Assembly (NCBI GenBank): GCA_021234155.1
Contig: JAJEKV010000052.1
Coordinates: forward strand, 4,321,606 to 4,385,605
DNA length: 64,000 nucleotides
Origin: Isoetes taiwanensis
Taxonomy: Eukaryota > Streptophyta > Lycopodiopsida > Isoetales > Isoetaceae
Direction of reading: 5' to 3'
The stretch's first letter is position 1. The number at the start of each line of letters is the position of its first letter. A program made the position numbers and the translations under genes. Positions 47,443 through 58,153 of the stretch are shown piece after piece. A model generated the notes under the pieces. It did not search any database. It saw only the letters and a program-made list of their open reading frames with translations, and was not told the DNA's origin.

Positions 47443-47769
47443 CCTATGGCTATTACCAAGAGCGCTCCGGACCCGTCCACCATGAGCATCGTGGAGATCT
47501 ACGCCATGATTGCTAAGCACATGGCTACTGACCCAGCCCTCATCGACATCTTGTTGGATGAGCTGGTCAATAGGTTTGAGAACAATGATAGGATTCCATA
47601 TCCTGTCTATCACTTCTCAGAGCCATTCCTCATCCGGCTGAACCTACGCCAGCTCCCCTATACCCTTGTTGAGCAACCTGATATGGTGATGATGCTCATC
47701 AAATTTTATCCTCCTAACAAGAAGGCCATACTGAGGAGGAAGATGTCGACGGAGGCCGAATCGGATTAG
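47443..47769 (+). CDS. Unrecognised ORF in the 5' region of element 2
   Basis: An ATG at about 47446 (MAITKSAPDPS) opens a frame of about 108 codons within a longer open stretch from 47302. The peptide contains PALIDILLDELVNRFENND and YPVYHFSEPFLIRLNLRQLP, looks helical and ordinary in composition, and ends at a stop at 47767-47769. It resembles no gag, pol or env domain that I know. It lies between the primer site and the histone H3 core, so it is probably part of the same captured or accessory block. It may continue, frameshifted, through 47770-48200, where open fragments persist. Confidence 0.4.
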   Translation, partial: PMAITKSAPDPSTMSIVEIYAMIAKHMATDPALIDILLDELVNRFENNDRIPYPVYHFSEPFLIRLNLRQLPYTLVEQPDMVMMLIKFYPPNKKAILRRKMSTEAESD

Positions 47770-48207
47770 GGTTTTGCCAGGGAAGACGACCACCGAGATT
47801 GAGCGTCCGACACAAAGAGCCCGGTAGGGAGTACCGGTACCTCTGAGACGGCTTTGCCGGGCCATCGATGGCGTAGCCATTGAGGTTCCCCATACCAATG
47901 GCATGAGGGTTCCAACAGCCTTTGTCCGGGGAGAAATCCCCGACATCGGCATAGACTATCTGACAACTATTCAGATAGATATGGGTCTTCGGCCACAAAG
48001 GTACCACGCTGAACTTAATCGCCGTGCCGCAGCCCCAACTTTTTGCTCGTGATCCAAGAAGACCTAAGGAGAGCTCGGGAAGAGCGCCGGAAGTTGGAGC
48101 AAGAGGAGCTGACCGACAAGATCAGCGGACCAACAGGAGGAGGTGCATCCGGGAGTGGCTCAACCCAAAACCCACGATCCGCCCGTTAAGCTCCGAAGGA
48201 AGGGAGT

Positions 48208-48669
48208 TGCTCATAAGGCCGGCAGTCAATACAAGGATAAGTTAAAGACTGTCGGGGCTTTTGGGAAGAAGACCAGCTCCGACCGGAGGCAGCAGAGAGT
48301 GGATAACTCCCGGCCGGTTGCTGGGGCTAAGACGGTGCCAACATCGTCGGGGCCTCGGCCGCAGCGGAAGCCTCATCGGTTCCGACCGGCATCGCGGCAT
48401 TGGCGGGAGATCCGCAAAATTTCGAAGTCCACGGACCTTCCGATCGAGGAAGTCGCCTTTTCGTCAGGCCGGTACGAGATCGCACGCGGCAATTTAAGAC
48501 CGATCTCCGCTTCGGCACCTTTTGTAATTTTGGCGCCCAAGAGGTCAGCCAAGCCTACTTGGTAGCACTTTTTGGTGATGCCAACCTTTGCGCTATCCAC
48601 GCAAAGAGGGTCACCATAATGCCTAAGGATTTAGCCCTCGCCCGTAGGATACGGGGGGAGCAACCTTAG
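48208..48669 (+). pseudogene. Histone H3 gene carried inside element 2
   Basis: The core 48368-48669 is recognisably histone H3. KPHRFRP, REIRK and KSTDL lie in one frame. After a frameshift come [27 protein letters not shown] and [18 protein letters not shown], then TAG. The span of about 302 bp equals the length of H3 from the KPHRFRP motif to the C-terminus, so the fold is complete in length. The upstream stretch (from about 48208) is Lys/Arg-rich but does not match the canonical ARTKQTARKS tail. The C-terminal half is canonical-like rather than CENH3-like. H3 packages DNA in nucleosomes. At least one net frameshift, plus local changes in the alpha-N to alpha-1 region, make it a probable pseudogene. 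A polyadenylation-like aataaa follows at about 48717. Confidence 0.82.
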
Positions 48670-48840
48670 CCTACTTGCGGGGATCCGCATTTGTACATAT
48701 TTTTTTGTGATAATTAATAAAGAAGCTTTTATTTTGAATTAAAAGTTTAATGTTTTTTTTCCATGTTAAATTTAAAATAAAATGCTGACATCAGCTTTAT
48801 TAAGAGGGTTTAAAAGGGGACTGTAGGGTTATTTTAAACG
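48670..48840. other. AT-rich spacer with aataaa signal
   Basis: Follows the H3 stop. It contains taataaagaagc and further AT-rich sequence, then a pyrimidine tract ending cttctag at about 48867. It could be an old gene 3' end or an intron. Confidence 0.5.
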
Positions 48841-48889
48841 CTTCTTTTCCTCTCTCCTCCCTTCTAGCGCCATGGCTGCCAAACCTTTG

Positions 48890-49226
48890 TCTTGCTGCCT
48901 GGTACCTTGACGGAGAGAAATGGGATCCACAGGTTCCCTTCGACCTGCTGCAGCCTTTGCTATGCCAACGCATAGATCTCCTTGCGAACATGCAGCGGCA
49001 TCCGGACTATGCCGGATTCCTTGACTTTTACATGGAGGAAATGCTTCCTCTGTGTATTCCTCTAGGGGATCCTCCCCACTTGTATTTGGAGCGGGAGATA
49101 GTTCGGCAGATGCTAGGTGGGGACACACATGCTTATGATGTCCTGAAAGGTAAACTCCGATGGGGTAAACACCTACCGCTGGTCCAAAGATCGTGGGCGG
49201 TAGTATCTGAAGCTACTTTCGCCTAG
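48890..49226 (+). pseudogene. Unrecognised coding-like block in element 2
   Basis: An open frame gives AAWYLDGEKWDPQVPFDLLQ, then LLANMQRHPDYAGFLDFYME, then HLYLEREIVRQMLGGDTHAY, up to a stop at 49226. The peptide has a globular-protein composition. It follows a 3' splice-site-like cttctag. Related frames continue with breaks to about 50290 (for example FKYGQVLFIARDLGPEAEASW at 49925). No family was recognised. It lies between the H3 core and gag, so it is probably a captured or element-specific accessory gene. Numerous stops and frameshifts make a full protein unlikely. Confidence 0.4.
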
Positions 49227-49229
49227 CCA

Positions 49230-50290
49230 TCCTCATGGACCAATACGCTGAGGATGAAACCTTGCCGCAGAGAAGGGCAAGTCGCCGAGAATCCTCCGAG
49301 GAGGGGATGACGAGCATATAGGAATGGGCTTACTTTGCCCGCTGGAAAGAGCTAGCAGAGGAGCTACCACCGCCGTGACCAATCTATAGGCTTGTCGGGT
49401 TAGACGGCCTTCCAGCTTATTTATCACCGTAGGCGGGAATACCTTCTCTTGGATGATATTATCCGGACGTATCAATGTAGTGGCGGGATTTAGACGCAAG
49501 CGCAAAGACCATGTACTTTATGAGCTTGCGGAGTATTGTATGGATGATTTCATCGACTTCACTTCTACCGAAGCTTCCTCCGGAGGTGCACCACCGCTGC
49601 AGTTCCGTCGAGAGACCCTAGAGCCGCGGAGACTCTATTACGCCTTCGTGACTTTGTGATGCAGAACCAGCCTTCAAACTTCTCACGCACTGTGATGCCT
49701 TCACGCTATGGGACCTCACGCCCCAAACATCAATATGGTTGAGGTTCCTCCGCTCGGATGATGAGGGTGAAGATTTATATCATAACCCCAAGCAAGATAA
49801 GAAGGAGGAGCAACAGGAGCTCAAGGAGGAAGAAGTCCCCATGGACTTGATAAGGAAGTGGCCGATCCGAAACTCCGCAAGGGGAGGCGCTCGGTAACCA
49901 CCTTACCCGTTTCTTTTTGTCGGCCTTCAAATACGGGCAGGTTCTCTTCATAGCCCGGGACTTAGGGCCAGAGGCTGAAGCTTCATGGTGGGCCCTCCGT
50001 GCACTTTCTACACTCGCCGCCACAAGAAGCTTCCCTATCGTGACGCTTACGTATGTACTGCATCATGACGGGATCTTGCCCTTACGGCCTTGGGCCAGGA
50101 TATTGCGCCTTGGATGGGCATGAAGCTCCTCACGGCAGCCCCATTGGCCGTTGCCTATCCACCAGAGGTTGCATCTGTTGCGGCTGCCACAAGAGACCCC
50201 AGGGTTACTCACAAGGACACCGACCACCTCCACCACCTCCTAGGGCGAAGGATCAGGAGGCAGGGCATAGTTCCTAGTATAATTTTGCTA
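49230..50290 (+). pseudogene. Continuation of unrecognised coding-like block, heavily frameshifted
   Basis: Several frame segments of 50-80 codons alternate, including DDFIDFTSTEASSGGAPPLQF (about 49540-49600) and VAYPPEVASVAAATRDPRVT (about 50150-50205). GC content is higher than in the flanking AT-rich spacers. Nothing was recognised as gag, envelope or a known host domain. Confidence 0.35.
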
Positions 50291-50545
50291 TGAAAGATGT
50301 ATATATATATATGTTTTGCTAGTTTTTTTTTCTTATATATCTATATATGTGTGTTCTGGGATTTTCCGTTGGCAATTGAATGGACCATATTGACAAATGG
50401 TGTACCTTATTTACTTATTAAATACAAAGTTCTCTTGAGAAGTATTATTGAATTGTGTGTTCTTCTTTATGACATCCTCTTCAAAAAGTATTAAAACTTT
50501 AGAATATAATGGAATTACAAAATGTTCTCTATTTATTCCAACTAT
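50291..50545. other. AT-rich spacer ending in a 3' splice-like site
   Basis: TA-rich DNA with atatatatat, a pyrimidine-rich stretch, and the word ctatgttgcag at about 50541-50552 before the next open block. It has the form of an intron, but no clear GT donor was assigned. Confidence 0.4.
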
Positions 50546-50551
50546 GTTGCA

Positions 50552-51115
50552 GGAAAAACATTTGGGAATATGAGGAGAGAATCACCGATATGGTTAGGAG
50601 GGACGATCCCGCCCCTTGAGACTGTGACTATGGCCAGAGATATGGTGAATATCCGTGAGTGGGAGGAAGGCTATGAAACCAACCACCGCCTCCAGTGGGA
50701 ACTCTACGACCCTCGACAAAGGGTCTGAGATAGTTAACATCCTCGTGGATCAAGCTTTTCGAGGATCCAAGATGACCCCTCGCGGTCGCACTGGACCTAC
50801 CGGAATATGACCAGCACGCCTTCGAGGACGCCAATGACCATCTTTGGCAACTCTTTTATGCGATGCGCGAAGCTCTTTAACCTTCTGATTATCAGCCCAA
50901 CATGGGAGTACCAAGCAATTATTGTCCAAGCCCGGGCACGCTTATAAACTCGTCCGAGCCGCAGACGGAGAGTACCGCCACGCGATCCTCAGACTTTCGC
51001 CAACCCCTAGGCTTGGTCTCTTCATTATGTTTTCTTTGTTGCTCAAGCATTACTGCAGCGGATAGAATTTTAAGAGTTTCCACTGTATCATACCTACTTT
51101 CGTCTTAACCCATGT
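50552..51115 (+). pseudogene. Unrecognised coding-like block before gag
   Basis: The open stretch includes GKTFGNMRRESPIWLGGTIP and NIREWEEGYETNHRLQWELY. After a stop at 50728, related frames continue to about 50960. An AT-rich tail with aataaaaac follows near 51150. No family was recognised. Its position just upstream of gag leaves open that it is an extension of the element's own 5' gene. Confidence 0.35.
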
Positions 51116-51254
51116 ACCAATATACTTGTTTTGTACTCGACTTCAATGAAATAAAAACATTGTTTTCTGTTTGTATATTCTTTTGATCTCAATTATTTTA
51201 AAAGGGATTATACATTAGTATAAATCTGCTTATATATTCATGAATGCTCCCTAT

Positions 51255-52415
51255 AGATCGGTTATGCGAACGCGCTTTGGCAAACACCCTCCAACGCCAG
51301 TAGGCTCACCCCTGAACAGGAATTGATGTTAATGAAAAGGCAACTCGGTGAGTTACAGGCTTATGTGTTGCATACCAATCCACTGCCACATACTCAGGAG
51401 GACGGACCGGAATTACCTCCACGACCATTGAGTCCACCCGCGCACAACCCATCTCCTCCCGAGCTAGCCCCCTGCACTGCATGCAGGAGGACTCATGCTA
51501 AGCGCCATCGGTTCCTCTAAGGATAGCGCCGCTTCCTCACATTCAACCACTTCTGGTTCTTCGGGTCCTCGCTATCGGACGCTGATCATTCAAGGCGTAA
51601 GGATAAGGAATACCGAAAACCGCTGATACAAAATCACTAGTATATGGAAGAACCGGAAGTCGGCTCGGTTTGATGGGAAATCCGAGGAGGCTTGAATGCG
51701 GAATCTTGGTTGGACGAAATGAAGGAATTCGAAGTCCTATGGAATGACAGAGAAAGATACAGTGGAAGGTCGCCACCACCATAACCTTACCGAGCTGCCC
51801 GTATTTGGTGGAAGGGTTACGCCGAGCTAAACACCGGATAGGAGCGTATGCAAGTTCGTGAAGTTTGCTAAGGCTTTTTAAATCGCATTCGTGCCTCTCG
51901 CCGCACAAATGCCAACAGATTCGACCTTCTACGCTTTGGAACAGTATGGGCATGTCCGCAAGGTGCCTACACCGACGAATTCATGCGCTTGAGGTTGTAT
52001 GTGCCAGAATGAATGAGAAAAGAGCAAAGAGAGGGCTACATTGAAGGGTTGGCCCCATCTATTAAACGAATGGTCAAGGCTATCGACCCAAAGTCAGTAG
52101 CGTAGGCGGGGCTAAGGCATTAAGCCTTGAGGAAGACACGCCAAAGAACCAAGATCTGCGACCGCTGCCCTTACTCGCAGCCCACGGCCGTCCACACCTT
52201 TACAAACCCCGTCGCCAAGTCCGGGGCCCTCTCAAAGACAATTCTTATGGCCGCCAGAGAAGAAAGTCGCCTTTAGCACGCCGGATAAGCGTAACAATGC
52301 CGGGTAAGGAAATACGGGCCTCTTACCCATTCCTAAAGAGGCCGTGAGAACAGTTCCGCGGATAAGGCATGCTACCGGCAGATGAGGCCCGACACTTCAT
52401 GCGTAATTGTCCGTG
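51255..52415 (+). pseudogene. Gag of element 2
   Basis: Starts near ATG 51268 (frame MRTRFGKHPPTP), or in the overlapping frame giving LTPEQELMLMKRQLGELQAY, a leader typical of chromovirus gag. Broken frames then give LDGKSEEA, the gag core region to about 52150, and a degenerate CCHC knuckle at 52367-52412, where a C-Y-R segment and ARHFMRNCP are recognisable only by changing frame. Gag forms the particle and binds RNA. At least six frame changes or stops are visible, so no functional product is expected. Confidence 0.6.
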
Positions 52416-52574
52416 ACGCCACGCAGACGCTCAACTGCCATGGCCGACCGATTGGGAAGATTTGGAGTCCAATCTTGCCGCGGGAGGACGAGGCTCCCCG
52501 AGTACATTCATGGTGCGCCTCATATTCTTGCCGCTATAGAAACAGTAACGCCGAAAGTCAGCCTTCCGTTATTT

Positions 52575-52720
52575 CTACAATAGGCCAAGTAGACAAGAAG
52601 CCCTTCATAATTTTGATGGACACGGGTAGTAATACGATAATTTTGCTTCTCCTAGAATGGCCCGTGCATCGCAAGCCGGAAACATTGAGATCCCGTCCCT
52701 AAGCCAGTCCACATTAGCTA
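52575..52720 (+). pseudogene. Aspartic protease of element 2
   Basis: The frame gives QVDKKPFIILMDTGSNTIIL, where DTGS is the catalytic motif of retropepsin-like proteases, which act as dimers to cut the polyprotein. The downstream flap region is frameshifted. Confidence 0.7.
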
Positions 52721-53029
52721 GCGGTAAGATCGACACACTCATGGCCACCAGATAACCTTAAAATGCAAATGCCAAAAATGCACCAGCTTGCCTTGGGTGC
52801 CGAAGTTAATGGACATTGGCAAATATGATCTTATTGTGGGAATGGAGTTTTTAGCGCCCGCTAGGGCCCACATAGACCGTGGAGAAATCGGAGGTCACCT
52901 TCAACGCCGCTAATGGAGCACGCGGTGACAATAAAAGGTGATTCATTACACTCCGCTATGCGGTCAATGTCAATAAAGCAAATAGGAAAAAGCTATAATG
53001 CAGGAATGAACTTCTTTGCCTCATTAAAC

Positions 53030-53950
53030 TTGCTTCCATTGAGTCGGACTCCAAACAGCAGCAAGTAATCGACGCTTTACCATCGGACATTGCTACCCTT
53101 CTTCGAGAATTTAGCGATCTTTTTCCAGATGAGATCCACAAGCTTCCTCCTTTCAGAGGGGTGGAATGTGAGATAACTCTTGAACCGGGTACTAAGCCTA
53201 CCAAGAAAGCCCCTGCATCAATGAGTCCTCCTGAGTTAGCGAGCTTAAGAAACAGCCTACAAGAGTTACCAATTTGGGGTTTATTCGCCTAGTGTTTCAC
53301 CATTTGGCTCCTATTCTTTTGTCAAGAAGAAAGATGGCTTCTTAAGGATGTGTATTGATTATAGGCAACTCAATAAGCATACCATCAAGAATCGCTATGC
53401 TTTGCCTAGGCGCATGATCTTATGGACCGGTTGCAAGGAGCAAAATATTTCTCAAAGATTGATTTGGCTCGGGGTACCATCGATAAGGATTAAGGAAGAG
53501 GACATCCATAAGTCCGCTTTTTCACTGGATATGGGCATTACGAATTCAATCGTCATGCCTTTTGGATTGACCAACGCCCTGCGTTTATGCGGTTGATGAA
53601 TGACATCTTCCGCCAATACTTGGATGACTTTGTTGTCATTTTCTTTGATGACATTCTCATCTATAGTAAAACCTTGCAAACAACATGAACAACATCTTCG
53701 ATTAGCTTTGCAAAAGCTAAGGCCCATCGACTTTTGCCAAGTTCTCTAAATGCAAGTTCGCCACTCGAGGGTAGACTATTTGGGGCATATTATCTCGTGA
53801 AGGAATTGCTACAGACCCAAATAAGATAGAAGCAAAGAAAGGATTGGCCCATTCCAGCTAATGTTTCAGAGGTCCGGAGTTTCCTGGGACTCGCAGGATA
53901 TTATCGGAAATTTGTCAAGGATTTTGCAACAATTGCCGCACCTCTTACTA
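53030..53950 (+). pseudogene. Reverse transcriptase of element 2
   Basis: Successive landmarks: LLREFSDLFPDEI, VSPFGSYSFVKKKDGFLRMC, IDYRQLNKHTIKNRYALPR, then frameshifts, then [18 protein letters not shown], the polymerase active-site motif with both catalytic aspartates, and [16 protein letters not shown] at the RT / RNase H connection. The order and the FFDDIL motif are typical Ty3/gypsy. Several single-base indels and in-frame stops (for example around 53480-53500 and 53600) destroy the frame. Confidence 0.82.
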
Positions 53951-53954
53951 ATCT

Positions 53955-54440
53955 CACAAGGCATGAGAAAGTAAAGGATTGGATGGAACATTGGAAAACA
54001 AAAGTCCAAGTCGGCTTTCAGAAACTCAAGGATGCTTTAACATCTGCACCAGTCCTTACCTTGCCTGATCCGGAAAAGGATAAATCGGTAGCCACCGATG
54101 CGAGTAAGATAGCTACCGGTGGTGTCTTAATGCAGGAGGGGAGAGTTGTTGCTTACGATTCAAAGAAGATGAACGATGCAGAGCAGCGATATCCTACCCA
54201 TGATCGAGTTGCTAGCGGTTATGCGTGCTCTCCGTGATTTGGAGACACTACCTTCTTGGTAGAAGATTTCAGTTGGATACGGATCATCAGAGTCTCCGCT
54301 ATCTATCCACCCAGCCAAATCTAAATCTCCGTCAGCGAAGATGGATGGAATTCCTCGAGGAATATGACTTCGAGATTGTATACAAGCCGAAAAGCACAAT
54401 GTGGTTATGGATGCTTTGTCACGCCATCCCTTTATAACCC
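53955..54440 (+). pseudogene. RNase H of element 2
   Basis: [18 protein letters not shown] carries the first catalytic Asp. After a frameshift near 54200, WRHYLLGRRFQLDTDHQSLR and a final VYKPKS complete the typical Ty3/gypsy RNase H domain, which removes RNA from the RNA:DNA hybrid during reverse transcription. Confidence 0.78.
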
Positions 54441-54539
54441 GCACCCATTGTAATGCCATTTCCACACTCACCAAATGAGTTTGGGAAGCGTGATAGAATG
54501 CACCTTGGCCACGATCCCTGCGTAATATTTGGGAAAGTT

Positions 54540-55500
54540 TGGGTAAGGAAGCCCGCATCGATAGAGAACGTGAAGCATTTCGCTCATATAAGAAGGAGGG
54601 CAATTTATTATATTACAAAGATAAGTTGTGTGTTCCAAATGACTTGGGGTGCGAAAAGTTGATTCTCCATGACACACACAACAGCCTTATAGCAGGACAT
54701 GCGGGTTTTATGAAAAACTTACTTTAAGATCCGCTCCAGCTATTTTTGGCCTTCCATAAAGAAGGATATTGCTAGGTACATCAAATGATTGTCGTTTGTC
54801 GACAAAACCAAGGCGGAGCAATTAAGAGTTCCCGGGAGTTGCAACCTTTGGATGTGCCCAACGCCAAGTGGGAAGTCATAACCATGGATTTCATTGTGGG
54901 GCTTCCACGCATCTCGTGGGTATGATGCCTTAATGGTCGGGGTCGACAAATTATCAAAGATGGCTCACTTCCTGCCATGTCGCACCACGGACACCGCCTT
55001 TGACACCGCCTTTGCTCTTTGCAAAGGAAATTTTCGTGGTTGCACGGGATGCCGAGAGTAATTGTATCGATAGGGATCCTAAGTTTGTCGATGCATTCTC
55101 GAAGGATTTCTTCGCCACCATCCGACCAAGCTTGCCATGAGTACAGCCTACCATCCTCAGACAGATGGTCAAACAGAACGTGTCAATCGTATTATCGAAG
55201 ATATGCTAAGAAGCTATGTATGGAGTAAACAAATACAATGGGCCGATTATATTTACTTGGTGGAATTTGCCTACAACGATTTTAAAGCAGAGTCTTCTAG
55301 AATGTCTCCTTTCATGATAAATTATGGCTATCAATGTCTTACTCCGCACACATGGCATAATCCTGTTTCTAAAGTGGAGGTCTCTCAACAACTCCTTCTA
55401 GAAATGCGTGCCTTGGTGGAAGAAGTTCGGGTTACTTATTGGCCGCACGTGAGTCGCCGAAAGAGTCTAGCGGATAAGCACCCCAACCCCACCTAATCTT
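54540..55500 (+). pseudogene. Integrase of element 2
   Basis: The N-terminal H2C2 part is seen in LCVPNDLGCEKLILHDTHN and LIAGHAGFMK, and the second half is damaged. The core is marked by KWEVITMDFIVGLPR (first catalytic Asp). A damaged second Asp region near 55060 follows, then STAYHPQTDGQTERVNR, containing the catalytic Glu, and WADYIYLVEFAYNDFK. Frameshifts near 54730, 54920 and 55020-55130 disable it. Confidence 0.8.
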
Positions 55501-55900
55501 CCGTGGGGCTTAATCGGTTTGGCTTAAAATCAAAGTAAAACAAGCCAAGCTTAAAATTGGTAATCAGAAGAAGCCGGCACCCGATATCGGGCCGCTCGGA
55601 TTACCGAACGTGTGGGGAGAACAGCATATCGCTTGGACTTGCCACCCCGCTTGAAGATCCACAAGGTCTTTCACGTGAGTCTTCAAGCAACACACCCCCA
55701 TCGCAGGGAGGTTTTGGATACCCCTACCCTCCTAGAAATGACCCAAGAGCAGTGGAAATAGTGCCCTAAGCTCTTCTTGATCGAAGCTTACAAAACGGAC
55801 CAGGCGGACTCAAATGTTGCAATACTTGGTCAAGTGGAAGCACTTACCGCTTGAAGATGCTACTCGGTGATGAAGATAGACCTTGAGAAGCACTATCCGG
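55500..55900 (+). pseudogene. Integrase C-terminus and chromodomain of element 2
   Basis: At 55825-55872 one frame reads QMLQYLVKWKHLPLEDAT, the core strand-loop of chromodomains of plant chromoviruses, followed by Arg where a Trp is normally found, and then TGA. This motif guides integration to particular chromatin marks and defines the chromovirus clade. The preceding PFR-GPY-like region (55610-55700) is only readable in pieces. Confidence 0.7.
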
Positions 55901-56516
55901 ACTTCATGCGGGAATCTCAAGGCCGCACCATCAACGATGCTATCAACCCCGCTCCCGGCGGTAAGCTTGAAGGCTTGATTGACCGAGAATCATGTTTTAG
56001 AGGGGTAGACGCATCGTATATGATAGTAATAACGGACGTAGTGTATTGTTGATGTTGACATGACCGCGAATTGCTAGGAAGGCATCTAGTAAATAGACTG
56101 CGTTCGTTCTGGCTATAAGAGGAATATTTCTAGGGGGTGGTCCCTGCAACCACAACTTAATCATACTATTAACCTACGGGTATATGGTTGTGTGCAGGCC
56201 AATGAACAAGTCGTCACCTGCATTGTATAGAGGGTTGTTGATGACCCAACTTGTCCCGTATTGGTTTTGTCTACATGTGTGAATTTTGTTGTCAGAATGT
56301 TTTAAATCGGACTCCGGTCCTAAACTCCTTTGATCATAAGTTTGTATCGAGCACCCTGGTGCTTCTACTTTGATATTTTAACTTCAATGTATTACTGTCC
56401 AAATTACTATAATCTCAACGTATTAATGTTATATTCTTAACTTCATTCTCTAATTCAGTGCTTTACGTATATGTATTCAATTAGCTAACCCTAATGCTGA
56501 GGACAGCATTATTTTT
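55900..56516. other. 3' untranslated region of element 2
   Basis: Between the chromodomain and the polypurine tract; no further domain recognised. Confidence 0.55.
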
Positions 56517-56529
56517 AAGGAGGGGAGAA
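56517..56529 (+). other. Polypurine tract
   Basis: AAGGAGGGGAGAA directly precedes the 3' LTR. It is the expected plus-strand primer of an LTR retrotransposon. Confidence 0.88.
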
Positions 56530-58148
56530 TGTGACGCCCACGTATTTATACGGTCTACTATAACGGGACACGTACAAATACAAGCACGTCACTCCCTAAA
56601 GGTACGCTACCATGGGGGTATGGGAACTTAATTGCAACCTAGGGGGTTACCTTACAAAGGATTAAATTAGCTATGCTAATTTAACACATTATTAATAATA
56701 ACCTATAACCTAGGAAATTAGGATAATTACCAATTGGGAAGGCGCCACCTGCCCCAATCGATTGGGCAGCATGGGGATTGCCAAGTTTGGATGCCAACTT
56801 GACCCCTATCCCTGGGATTGACTCCCCTCAAGATCGACCAAGGAAGGCCGGAGCCGAGCCATCAACCACTGCAGAAGAAACCGCCATACCGGGCCGTCCC
56901 CCGTGAAGCCACAAATGCATCTTCAACCGCCAGAGATGGAGGCCCCATGGGAATGAGTCCAGCCCGTAATCTGTAGGTGGCTATGTGAATTCTAGTTAAC
57001 ACTTGGTTGTGTCCGTTTTTCTCTGTTCTCTTTGTAATTCAATCATAGAGACTAACCCTTGATTGTACAAACAAGTTCTCTTTATATTCAATTTTGGTTC
57101 TTACTCTGAAAGGATGGATTGTTAATTCTTTGTTTGGTCTGACTCTGAAACGGGGGGGATTACGGGGGGGTAGAGGCCTCTGAACCGTGTACAGTAGTAT
57201 GCTCCTAGATAGCTCAGAAAGTCCCATTAGTTAGCGGCTTTGTGCACAAGAACCCACCGGGTCCTAGATGCTATGGTCCGCTTAGCACCGCATAAAGGAA
57301 CACAAGTGGTGACATGAGGGGTGGGGTCTTGCATGAGCATACAAGGCTCCTGAGACTCCTACAGTGGGCTAGGCCTGATAGCCGGTCACGTAGAGGGCCG
57401 GGTATGGGTCTGACACTCCCTGGGTGGGAAGGTGTGATCCGTATGGAGCACCTTGCACTTTGAGTAGATTTAGGGTGAGTAAGTTGGGTACGGATGCGGG
57501 GGTCGCTGATGCGGCACGTATTCTCTAGCTCACCCATGGAACCACTGTGATTCTGGAAGGGGACGCTTCCCCGACCTGCCTCATCGGACCAAAGGCCATG
57601 AACCTGGAGTAGGCTCGAGGGTGATGCCCCCGAAGTTTGCGTCTCCCGGAAGGCTATAGCAAAGCCATAGCATGAATTGACCCATCCGCAAAGTGTGCAA
57701 TGTGAGGGGCGGATGGAGTGGACAACCCTAGCCAATGTTCTATGCCGCCAACGCCATGCCAAGACTTCGGTCCTGATCTCTCTGGAGGCCCACCACCGGT
57801 CGATCCCCACGGGAGTCTGAGCCGGGGTAGAACCTGGGGTTTGGGTGTTTTCTTAGGATTAGATGCATATTCTATGCCGTTGGTATATTGGATGGATGTG
57901 CCACCCTTCGTGGTGGTTATTTATGTATATTCGTGCTGTGTGCTAACCCTTGTATTCATGCTTCCGCGACGTAGGAGTCCCATTGAAGGCGTGGGCCGAA
58001 TGACCCCTTCGTGTCCTTCTTCGGGCCTCATTTCATCGATGGCCCGAACCAGACGGAGGGCCCTGCTCATGGTGAGATGATCGCCATGGGAGGGGAAAGT
58101 CCCCGTATGTATACGTCCGAGGGTCGTATATATTCTGGGAGCGTCACA
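56530..58148 (+). repeat. 3' LTR of element 2
   Basis: 1619 bp, starting TGTGACGC and ending GCGTCACA, a perfect 8-bp terminal inverted repeat. It is followed by the duplication GGAAG at 58149-58153. It is slightly longer and better preserved than the 5' LTR. Confidence 0.9.
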
Positions 58149-58153
58149 GGAAG

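Larger units (their letters stand above)
45127..58148 (+). mobile_element. Ty3/gypsy chromovirus (element 2) with extra 5' coding region
   Basis: Complete structural boundaries: 5' LTR 45127-46701, a TGGTATC primer site at 46705, a polypurine tract at 56517-56529, 3' LTR 56530-58148, and the pentamer GGAAG on both sides (45122-45126 and 58149-58153). The domain order gag, protease, RT, RNase H, integrase, chromodomain places it in the Ty3/gypsy chromoviruses. Unusually, about 4.5 kb of other coding-like DNA, including a histone H3 core, separates the primer site from gag. The LTRs are nearly identical, but the coding region is broken many times. Confidence 0.88.

Noticed and set aside
47302..47769. 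Gag protein of element 2 directly after the leader
   Set aside because: No gag core or knuckle is present. A better gag with a degenerate CCHC knuckle lies at 51255-52415, immediately before the protease.
48208..48669. Centromeric histone CENH3
   Set aside because: The FKTDLRF and [18 protein letters not shown] segments are canonical-like. The long loop-1 and C-terminal differences of plant CENH3 are not seen. The poorly preserved N-terminus leaves a variant H3 possible.
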